Assembly (NCBI GenBank): GCA_035402645.1
Contig: DAONDQ010000038.1
Coordinates: 1 to 23,154, forward strand
DNA length: 23,154 nt
Reading direction: 5' to 3'
DNA from: DAONDQ01 sp035402645
GTDB lineage: Bacteria; Cloacimonadota; Cloacimonadia; Cloacimonadales; DAONDQ01
How positions within the stretch are numbered: the first letter of the stretch is position 1; each line of letters begins with the position of its first letter. A program made the position numbers and the translations under genes. This document shows, one piece after another, positions 1-7,200 of the stretch. Below the pieces are notes generated by a model. That model did no database searches. It saw only the letters and a list, made by a program, of their open reading frames with translations, and was not told the origin of the DNA.

Positions 1-329
1 GTAAGGTTGCTTACAGAGGCAATGGAAGGCAGAGCTTCCCCACGAAATCCCAACGAGGATATGGCTATGATATCCTCCACATTCCTGATCTTGCTGGTTC
101 CGTGTCTCTCGAATGCAGTCAGGGCATCGTCCGGACTCATCCCGGAACCATTATCGACAACTTGGATCAGATCTTTTCCACCATTCTCAACATTCACCGT
201 AACGGATGAAGCACCGGCATCGATGGCATTCTCCACCAGTTCCTTGACAACGGATGCTGGTCGTTCAATAACCTCTCCGGCAGCAATACGATTCGCTACT
301 TCTTCTGCAAGAACCTTGATTTTGTTCAT
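1..329 (-). CDS. mutL: DNA mismatch repair protein MutL, N-terminal part (cut by window edge)
   Basis: The minus strand reads from an ATG at 329 to the left edge, giving the first 109 residues of MutL, the GHKL-type ATPase that links MutS mismatch recognition to strand incision. Visible family motifs in order are: the N-terminal segment ANRIAAGEVIERPASVVKE, the ATP-lid and Mg-binding box KELVENAIDAGA (E30 and N34 match the catalytic Glu and Mg-binding Asn of MutL), DNGSGM at about 59-64, RHGTSK at about 75-80, and GFRGEALPSIAS at about 94-104. These are diagnostic for MutL/PMS family N-termini. The C-terminal dimerisation and endonuclease part lies outside the window. A purine-rich GAGAG lies just upstream of the ATG. 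Its neighbour toward the right is a long repeat-filled spacer, so no operon partner is visible upstream. Confidence 0.96.
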   Translation of the reverse strand, partial: MNKIKVLAEEVANRIAAGEVIERPASVVKELVENAIDAGASSVTVNVENGGKDLIQVVDNGSGMSPDDALTAFERHGTSKIRNVEDIIAISSLGFRGEALPSIASVSNL

Positions 330-496
330 TTGCTCTCATACCTCTATGGGTAAAATTCCAAATCATGAAATGATTGTCAAATGAATTGAGTTGGATCGAT
401 TTCGGAGTAGAAGTGAAATGAAAAAGTAGATAAATCGAAGGACATCGTGAACTGGTCTTACATTAACCATAAGATATCATACCAACTCCATGAAGC

Positions 497-597
497 ATTC
501 CAATCCCTTTCCAATGGGATACCAATCCCATACCAATCTCTTTCCAATCTCTCGGGATTGGAATGGGAGCAGGAAATGGATTGGTATTGCATTGGAT
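497..597. repeat. Cluster of CCAATC-type short repeats in both orientations
   Basis: Between 497 and 550 the plus strand carries several variants of CCAATC(C/T)C spaced 8 to 15 nt apart. Between 554 and 597 the complementary form (GGATTGG, ATTGGTATTG, ATTGGAT) appears. ATTCCAATCCC at 497-507 is a perfect 11-nt inverted repeat with GGGATTGGAAT at 554-564. The arrangement could fold into a long imperfect hairpin, or be an array of short protein-binding or slipped-strand repeats. No function can be assigned. Confidence 0.7.
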
Positions 598-648
598 TTC
601 GATGGAAATGTTCTTGAGACAACTTTGATTATTCTCATGTATATGATA

Positions 649-714
649 TGGAGTTAAAACATCCTATGAGAGTAATGATCTAACGAGACTGGAGGATGTT
701 GCTGACTTCAAATC
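649..714. repeat. Left copy of a diverged 65-bp direct repeat
   Basis: It starts TGGAGTTAAAACATCCT, has 27 variable bases, then AGGATGT and a GACTTCAAATCC end. The copy at 925-989 has the same 17-nt start with one change, the same 27-nt internal spacing and a GACTTCAATCC end. Within each copy ACATCCT and AGGATGT form an inverted pair. The two copies flank the large palindrome at 731-917. Confidence 0.65.
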
Positions 715-730
715 CTGTTGGCGGGTACTA

Positions 731-917
731 TGTCCCATAGGGACAAAACATATTAGCGCTCGGGTTTCAACCCGGCGAAAGAAGATCATATCAACAGGAG
801 TCCCGTAGGGACGAAACTTGAATCTTTTATATGCCGTCCCTGCGGGACTGATTTCCTTGTTGATACATCCGCCGGGTTAAAACCCGAGCGCTATTACATA
901 TCATCCCTATGGGATGT
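731..917. repeat. Composite symmetric palindrome (REP/BIME-like) centred near 824
   Basis: A 23-nt arm at 755-777 (core GCGCTCGGGTTTCAACCCGG) matches the reverse complement of 870-892 at 22 of 23 positions. Four mini-hairpins of the form GTCCC-NNN-GGGAC (one is ATCCC-TAT-GGGAT) sit at 732-744, 800-812, 836-848 and 903-915. All pairs are symmetric about position 823-824, and a TATCAACA-type stretch is also mirrored (about 789-796 and 859-866). This is a nested inverted repeat of about 187 bp whose arms are themselves palindromic, as in bacterial extragenic palindromic element clusters. There is no transposase inside or beside it. Confidence 0.85.
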
Positions 918-924
918 ACAAGTT

Positions 925-989
925 TGGAGTTCAAACATCCTTCGGGATTATTGATTACACGTGATAATAGGATGTGAAGACTTCAATCC
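925..989. repeat. Right copy of the diverged 65-bp direct repeat
   Basis: It begins TGGAGTTCAAACATCCT, then 27 variable bases, AGGATGT and GACTTCAATCC. It matches the copy at 649-714 in both conserved ends and in internal spacing while the 27-nt middle has diverged. The middle of this copy contains its own short palindromic core, CACGTG at 958-963. Confidence 0.65.
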
Positions 990-1057
990 AGAAGTATACC
1001 GGGTCTACTGACGCGGGTCCCTACATCAAACTCATCCGTCACAAGATCGCCCTTAAT

Positions 1058-1105
1058 CCCCCCTTCCCAAGGGGGGAAGTGCCACACTTCGTCAAGCTCA
1101 GCACG
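1058..1105. repeat. Two adjacent hairpins followed by a REP-like motif
   Basis: The first hairpin has an 8-bp perfect stem (CCCCCCTT at 1058-1065 with AAGGGGGG at 1069-1076) and a 3-nt loop. The second has GAAGTG (1076-1081), loop CCA, and CACTTC (1085-1090). The sequence continues as CTTCGTCAAGCTCAGCAC, which resembles a short motif (CTTCGACAAGCTCAGC) that I recall being dispersed in many bacterial genomes. It may be transcription-terminator or repeat debris. There is no T-tract directly after the stems. Confidence 0.5.
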
Positions 1106-1287
1106 GCGTCAAAAGGGAAGGACATCTGTCTTTTTTAACTTTTAGTTTTTAACTTTTATCTCTTATATACTGACACCAAAAGCTGCAAGAAGTGACACAA
1201 GGGGAAAGTGCTGATAAGGTTTTGATTGGTGGCGAGATAGATAGTACTGGCTTTGGAAAGAGCAGTTGGAAAGACAAATTTAGCAAA

Positions 1288-1806
1288 TCAGTAAAAGCGC
1301 AATTGGAGTGCGATTGTGCCAATCAGGAAAGCTCCGTAATTCCACACCGAGTCTAAAACCAAAACCGGAAAGTCCATATTAAAAGGTTGTAGGATAATTT
1401 GTTGACTATTGTGGTCGAATTGCACTTTCTTGAGAGTCACTCCGTCATCTGTTCTCACAACTGCTATTTTATCACAGGCATTATCCCAGTTCTGATTGGT
1501 CTTAATGACCACGATATCCTGATGCTGGATGATGGGCTCCATGCTCCTGCCATTTACTTGAAAGACATTGTATTGCTTGGGGTTACCTGGTATGTATGAA
1601 AGTGGTAATTGAATCTGACCTAGCTGACTCCACTCATCTCTGATCTCGATAGGTAACCCTGCAGCTATCTCTCCCACGATAGGAAGAGTGACTGATTGGG
1701 ACAGGTCAAAGTCTGTATTATCTATTTGTGCTGTGTTTGGAGTAATAATAGTGGGGATCTGATTAGACTTAATCAGTTCATCAAACTCATCTCTGGCAGC
1801 ATAAGA
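1288..1806 (-). pseudogene. LexA/UmuD-type S24 autoprotease domain, separated from its N-terminus by an in-frame TAG
   Basis: This minus-strand frame encodes the C-terminal 172 residues of a protein continuous in frame with the DUF6508-like segment at 1807-2103, apart from one TAG at 1807-1809. The LexA fold is clear: a cleavage-site motif VGEIAAGLP (scissile Ala-Gly at 1657-1662), the nucleophile in VNGRSMEP (Ser codon 1543-1545) and the general base in DDGVTLKKV (Lys codon 1429-1431). Ser and Lys are 38 residues apart, close to the 37 in LexA and UmuD. After the TAG the sequence runs SYAARDEFDELIKSN, then a Thr/Ile/Pro-rich linker. No ATG precedes the domain; the first alternative start is GTG at 1677, inside the cleavage motif, so independent translation would destroy the cleavage site. 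There is no helix-turn-helix. Alternatives are a functional readthrough product or an assembly error at one base. Confidence 0.75.
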
Positions 1807-2103
1807 CTATAGACCTTCTTGAAATCTTTCCTGTCTGTTGATGAATGTAAATATTGCTTTAAGCAGATCTATATCTGCTGCTTCAATGCCATCTACTGTT
1901 TCTTGAGGAATAGGATAATCAAAATAACTCAGATAATCCTGTTTCATAACTCCCGATTCACTAACATCTCGAATGAATGAACGCATCTTATCTTCATATT
2001 CGATATATGGCAAGTCATGTTCTGGGTGGAACCAATTCCCATTTTCATTAAGCCCTTCTTCAAAATAGCTGATGTAAGCCAGCAGTTTATCATACTGTGC
2101 CAA
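1807..2103 (-). pseudogene. DUF6508-like N-terminal domain, truncated by TAG at the family's conserved Trp
   Basis: Translation starts at TTG 2103, preceded by GGAG with a 7-nt gap, and runs 98 residues to TAG at 1807-1809. The sequence YDKLLAYISYFEE, PYIEYEDKMRSFIRDVSESG, QDYLSYF and DLLKAIFTFINRQERFQEGL matches what I know of DUF6508 proteins. These typically end with a RQERFCxGLWAxAxxxGxF segment. Here GL is followed by a stop and then SYAARDEF, so the lost codon was most likely Trp TGG, changed to TAG by one transition. The frame continues into the S24 domain, so the intact gene would encode about 271 aa. TAG is used as a normal stop elsewhere in the window (15358-15360; 18702-18704), which argues against codon reassignment. 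The function of DUF6508 is unknown. Confidence 0.65.
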
Positions 2104-2911
2104 TTATCTACTCCATTAACAAATTCTGTTTGAGGACTACTGTTCAGTCACCAAGACTTTAGTTATTCCGATAACAAGGAATAATAGATGGTATGAGTAA
2201 ATTATGTATACATCATAGATATGGGCATATTGTCAATGTCTTTGTCTTTATCCTCTACTTGAGTTATATTTGCATTGTAATTATTCTGTGAATAACTAAT
2301 GTAGTCTCAGATTGATTCATGCTACATACCCGATGTTCATCGGGGTGCTAATCGACACAGAATATTCAAAATATCGTTTGCAGAATTCGTGTCAGAAACT
2401 ACCTCGCACCCCGTTTTTCTGTTGCATGACGATGCATAACGATGCCACAGTTTGCAATTTCTCTGTCATAATTTGCATATTCAGTTGTCACTTTACACAT
2501 CCCTACCCATCTTGCCTTGTAAAAAAAGAAGGCAAATTTTCTCTCCGAAATTATCTCTTAAGATACATCTTGCCTGTGTCATGCAAAGTTATCTTAATTA
2601 TCTGTCCAGTAACCGGAAATTCTCAGCATACTATCTGGGTCTTTGAACCCAGAAAGTACCCAGATGATACCCATTTGCATGTAAGAGTTGTCTGATAGTT
2701 TTGTATGGTGTACCTTTTTTTCTGAAGTCTTTCTGAAGTCCGTTTGCTGGGTTCCCAATACCATTGTTTACGGAATTTGCTAAGAACCAGATAAATAAGT
2801 TACCTTGTAGTGAATGAAGTCTATAGCTGGTTTCTGAGAATGGGTGGCTCTAGGACAGTAGAAAATCCATTTCATAAGACGAATGAAAGGAATTAAAAAT
2901 TAAAAGAAACA
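2104..2911. other. 808-base gene-free stretch
   Basis: Apart from the palindromes at 2118-2184, I see a perfect CCCGATG/CATCGGG inverted repeat (2329-2344). I also see a TCTGGGT that can pair with either ACCCAGA at 2647-2653 or ACCCAGA at 2658-2664. The longest open frame (2312-2695 plus) is rich in Cys and His, has no ribosome-binding site and looks random. No tRNA, riboswitch or clear terminator is recognisable. Confidence 0.55.
2118..2184. promoter_or_regulatory. Operator-like palindromes upstream of the DUF6508-S24 gene
   Basis: TTATTCC (2163-2169) and GGAATAA (2178-2184) form a perfect 7-bp inverted repeat with 8-nt spacing. An overlapping one, GTTAT-TCCG-ATAAC, lies at 2162-2175. AACAAATTCTGTT at 2118-2130, just upstream of the ribosome-binding site, is a partial palindrome with AACA/TGTT half-sites. 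They could be repressor sites for the adjacent gene. This is a positional inference only, and none matches a LexA box I can name. Confidence 0.3.
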
Positions 2912-3643
2912 TCAATTTTTAACTGATTGAATAAAGCTTGTGTTTGATAACAATTGCCAAATAGCATTCCTGCAACTCGTATTTAGAACACTCATATCCA
3001 AGGTTAGATTCGGAATCTGTAGTCTTGGCCCATCATACCATTGAACAACTTTATACATACCCAAATTCAGAGTACTTTCCCACTTATTTGGACTATATGC
3101 TATGAGATTTTCAGAACCAGATTCGATTCCATCTTTTTTATAATAACCATCTGTTGTAAATGATTGGGTAGAATCGCTAACCATGTTATGTAATGACCAA
3201 CAAATAGTAACTTTTGATTCCGTGAAATTACCTGATAAAGGAGCAAAAGTGTTTGCCTGTAAATCTATAATTACTCCACTAAGTTGATACCGTACTTGTT
3301 GGCTACTTACTGAGGTTGAACTTGATTTTAGAGTATCAACGATATTATATCCAGTATTAACTAATTCTTTGTAAGCAATAGAATTGAACGACTTCGCAAC
3401 ACTTTCATCCCGAAAAAAAACTCCACCGTGTACTCTGCCAATACCATTATGATAATTACCAATATCTTCTTTCAAAGCATCACTGAATGAAATTCCAAGA
3501 AAAGCGATGTTTTCTGAACCATTTACTGAAATAGGAACTTGTACCTGTGAGTTATAATTCTTTGATAATGTTGTAGTAGACGCACATCCTGTAATTAATA
3601 TTATCACACATATTATTAATGAATATAAAAAGATGTTTCTCAT
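2912..3643 (-). CDS. Predicted outer-membrane-type lipoprotein, unknown function (243 aa)
   Basis: The N-terminus MRNIFLYS, a hydrophobic run and the lipobox ITGC followed by AS show a type II signal peptide, so the mature protein would be lipid-anchored at its Cys. Two ATGs are possible: 3649 and 3643. AGAGG at 3652-3656 is only 2 nt from the first and 8 nt from the second, so I chose 3643. The mature part of about 220 residues has alternating hydrophobic stretches, consistent with a mostly beta fold, and includes a single late Cys (NTSC). I recognise no family. Loose resemblance to small bacterial lipoproteins of the YajG type is possible but unsupported. It stands alone between two gene-poor stretches, with no operon partner. 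Confidence 0.75.
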   Translation of the reverse strand: MRNIFLYSLIICVIILITGCASTTTLSKNYNSQVQVPISVNGSENIAFLGISFSDALKEDIGNYHNGIGRVHGGVFFRDESVAKSFNSIAYKELVNTGYNIVDTLKSSSTSVSSQQVRYQLSGVIIDLQANTFAPLSGNFTESKVTICWSLHNMVSDSTQSFTTDGYYKKDGIESGSENLIAYSPNKWESTLNLGMYKVVQWYDGPRLQIPNLTLDMSVLNTSCRNAIWQLLSNTSFIQSVKN

Positions 3644-3649
3644 TTGCAT

Positions 3650-4269
3650 TACCTCTGTTTATTATTAGGTTGAGGTTGATTACTTCTATATGCCGATGAC
3701 CAATAATTTTAGGTAAACTCTTTTTCAGTACTTAATAGAAGAAGGGAGAAAAAAATCACATATCTTCATTTTTTTATCTTCCTATTTTGAAATATCTAAC
3801 TTACCATTTTGTCAAGTAAATAAATCTGCAGTCATGTAAATACAAAGAAATAAATATAAAACTGACAACCCTAACTGCATGAACTGACACATGGACATTA
3901 TCACTCATAGCTATGTAGAGTAGTAAAATAGCCAGTAATGATAGTTTCTTTGTCCACCCCATTAAAATCTAAATATTGAGGAAATTCTGCCACTATATCT
4001 GCAATTTATTAACTCGAATACATCTTGGCAAGATAAGCAGATATATTGTCACTAAATGCATAGATAGAGACAAAAACATCTGTAGAAGAGTGGTTTTCCT
4101 TTGCGCACATCTGCATACAGTTGAGAAACATTGTACAGCTGTGTTACGATTTGTAATATGGGTTGTCACTTTATATCTCTTCTCCCTGTTCCCTGTACCT
4201 TCATATTTATTCTTGACACTTGCATTTTCCTGCATTAGTGAGGCAAATTAGATAAGTGGAGGAATAATT
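3650..4269. other. 620-base gene-free stretch upstream of the sensor kinase operon
   Basis: It is AT-rich with no convincing gene; overlapping open frames at 3976-4251 (plus) and 3993-4235 (minus) lack family features and starts. It ends in the ribosome-binding site of the next gene (TGGAGG at 4257-4262). TTGACA at 4213-4218 is a perfect -35 match, but the hexamer 17 nt downstream (TAGTGA) is a poor -10, so a promoter here is only suggested. Confidence 0.45.
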
Positions 4270-7200
4270 ATGATTATTGATTCCCGCTACCAGGTGCTTG
4301 AAAGCCTTGGGACTGGGCTTTGGGCTACAGTTTATAAAGTTCAAGATATCCGTTCCGGTAACATATATTCACTGAAGTTCTTTCAGCAACTCGATGCGAA
4401 TGATCTTTATGAGAAGTTCACTCCTGAAGATATGCACCACATAACAAGGATTGAACATCCAAACCTGATCCACGTCATCGACTTTGGGAATGTCGGGAAT
4501 CACATCTATTATATATATGATTATTATGATGGGCAACCATTGAAGAGTTTCAAATTCAAACCTTCGAATGTAGAACTACTTTATGATATCGTTGTGCAGA
4601 TATGCTATGCGCTTCATGCTTTACATACACAGGATATCATCCATAAGGATTTAAAACCTGATAATGTACTATATCGAATCGTGAATTCGCAACCGGAAGT
4701 GAAGGTACTGGATTACGGATTCACCAAGATAGACCTTCAGAAGGACCTTCAGAAAGTTACAGGTTCTCTTCCCTATATTGCACCAGAAATATTCCTTGGG
4801 AAAGGGGCTGTATCGCAGAGTGATTTCTATTCTCTTGGTGTTTCTCTTTATCGGATGACCACAGGTACCTTCCCATTTTCCCTTGAGCAGATTTCTGCCT
4901 TGATCGCAGGAAATCAACAACATTTCTTCCCGAAATTCCCGAGAGAGATCAACCCTAATGTTCCGCAGTCCCTGGAAAAGTTCATCCTAAAGCTATTGGA
5001 AAAGAATCCCGAAGATCGTTTCAGTAATGTCGGCGAGATCATTACCTATATCAATCGTACACAGATTAAGCAGTATCCTTTCTCGATCCAGTGGTCAGTT
5101 GTAAACTATCTGAAGTTCAACAGCTATATTGTCAGGGAGAATTATTCGCACCAACTACTGGAATATCTTCCCAATATTAATGAAAGGAATGGACTTGCAC
5201 TTTCCCTGATCGGTGGTGATGGGCAGGGGAAGAATAATATTCTGTCATTGATGCATTATCACCTTCTAAACGGAGATTATTTCGTCTTTGACTATACCTG
5301 TACCAGACAGTATCACGATCCATTTTTCGCACTGACAAAAGAATTTCATCACTCGATGTTCTCGGATGATACCAGGTTCAGTTATGATCTTGTGAATATA
5401 TCCCAAAAATTCCAGAAATATATCTACGAATCAGAAGACACTGCAAAAATTGTTGATGTGTCTTCTGCTGAAACCATGCAGGATTTCGAATCAGTAAAGA
5501 ACTACATGATCCATTTATCTGAGGAAAGACCGCTTATATTCATCATTCGAGCTGCTCATAATCTCACGAAACAGACCATTGACTTTCTCAATTATTGTGC
5601 TACTGACATCAGCAAAAAGAGAATCTTCATTATTTTGAGTTTCAATGATTTTTCGAAAGTGAACCTGTTGAAGCACACAGTGATCTTGAAGATACAGCCC
5701 TTTAGTTTCGAAGAATTGAAACAATATACAACCAGGCTTCTGAAACAGCAACCGCCTGATTCATTTCTGCATCAACTTGAGGACCGGTCGGCAGCAAATC
5801 CTGATTTTCTGAAAGATATCCTGATTGATTTGACACAAAAGAAACTGATTTGGGCAGAAAACCGGTTTCATTTCGATTATGATTTCAAGGATTACAAAAT
5901 ACCCAACAAATTGTTGCAGACCATATACAGTCGCATGTCACATTTAACTGAGAATACTTACAAGCACATGATGAAGCTGGCTTATGTATGTCCGCCTTTG
6001 ACAAAAGACCTGATACGTTTCGTGCTTGGAATATCCGATGAGGATTTGTTTACACTTCTGGCAGACGGCATCAATAATGAGATTCTGGTTAAGAAAGGCG
6101 ACCATATCTATTTTAGCTATATTGAATCCCGGGAAAGACTGATTTCCGAGGGAATTGCTGAAGATAAGCTCCACCTTTCAAGACAGGTCCTGCGCTTCTT
6201 TGAAGATAGGCAGGTGAATAATATCAATGTATGCAGGGGTATTATCGAAAATGCAAAATGGGCAGAAGACTATGATGCTATCCACAAATACTCATTGCGG
6301 TTGATTGAACTGCTTGATAGAGATTCTCAACAGGATAAGGCATTTGAAGAGATATGCAATATTATCGAACTTGATTTTTCCAATAAATTGAAACTTCCGT
6401 TATCAAGTATAATTAAAGACCTTGTTATCCTGCAGGAAAAGGCTGAATTAACCGGCAGTGTAGATGAAGCGATGAAATTGCTCAAGTCAATACGGAAGCT
6501 TCCGGATATATATGAGAAGTATTTTACATTGGGAACGTTATATCTACAAACAGAGGATCATAAGCATGCGCTCACGAACTTTGAGAAAGCTCTCAAAATG
6601 AGTATTACAGGTATCCAAAAAGTAAAGGTCCTCCTCTATATGTCGTTATTATACACGCGGATCGGTGATGATAAGAATTATGGCTTAACTTTGAATATAC
6701 TGAAAGACATGCCCATGACAGATGACTTGAAAATATTCTACATAGACAGGTTGGCTTTGTTTCAGTATAAAATGGGATATAAGGAACAGGCGATCCAGAA
6801 ATTGGAAGATTTCCTGGCAGAGACACAGACCACCCAGAATCCAAAATCACTTCTTCGTCTTGGCTCATTGCATAATAACCTTGGTTTTTATTATACAGGC
6901 ATGAAAGCAATTGCAGAAGCAAACAGTCATTACCAGGCGGCACTCAAGATATGGGAGAAATTGAACTCACAAAGTCGCATGGGCTTGATTCTCAATAATA
7001 TCGGTGATCTGGCTCTTATCCAAGGAGATACCCAGGGTTGCCTCAAATATTTCCATAGTGCCCAGGAAATAGCAGATCGATTGGGTATGAAGCGTATTGA
7101 AGCGCAATCTTTGGTCAATCTCGGTGAAACTTATATCAAGCTGGGTGATTTCCATTTGGCGGAAAGTTATCTTCAACAATCCAAGAATATCAGCCAGTCT

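Larger units (their letters stand above)
330..1287. other. 958-base gene-free spacer packed with palindromic repeats
   Basis: I see no credible gene here. The content is mainly repeats, listed separately: a CCAATC-type cluster (497-597), two diverged direct repeats (649-714 and 925-989) flanking a large symmetric palindrome (731-917), and two back-to-back hairpins followed by a REP-like motif (1058-1105). Positions 1131-1160 contain a T-rich direct repeat built on TTTTAACTTTTA. A 60-codon start-poor open frame at 1174-1356 (plus) overlaps the next gene antisense and was not called. Confidence 0.7.

Noticed and set aside
7..384. Plus-strand 125-aa open frame over the mutL start
   Set aside because: It is antisense to clear MutL motifs and has no family features.
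702..715. TTCAAATCC, resembling a tRNA T-arm
   Set aside because: No acceptor, anticodon or D-arm pairing can be drawn around it; it belongs to the direct repeat at 649-714.
649..1105. Possible CRISPR array
   Set aside because: There are only two diverged direct repeats, with no regular spacer periodicity and no cas genes; the structure is palindromic, not array-like.
1174..1356. Short plus-strand open frame running into the S24 gene antisense
   Set aside because: It has no ATG start or ribosome-binding site and overlaps the conserved S24 coding frame. It could be a gene remnant, but that cannot be supported.
1807..1809. TAG reassigned to an amino acid in this organism
   Set aside because: TAG ends at least two other complete genes in the window (NlpC/P60 at 15358-15360 and the pseudokinase at 18702-18704).
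2312..2695. Plus-strand 127-aa open frame in the spacer
   Set aside because: Composition is random-looking (many Cys, His), with no ribosome-binding site and palindromes inside the frame.
2912..3649. Start of the lipoprotein gene at ATG 3649
   Set aside because: The only good ribosome-binding site is 2 nt from this ATG but 8 nt from the ATG at 3643, which also gives a cleaner signal peptide.
3976..4251. Overlapping small open frames on both strands before the sensor gene
   Set aside because: Neither has a plausible start context or recognisable protein features; both are AT-rich spacer sequence.
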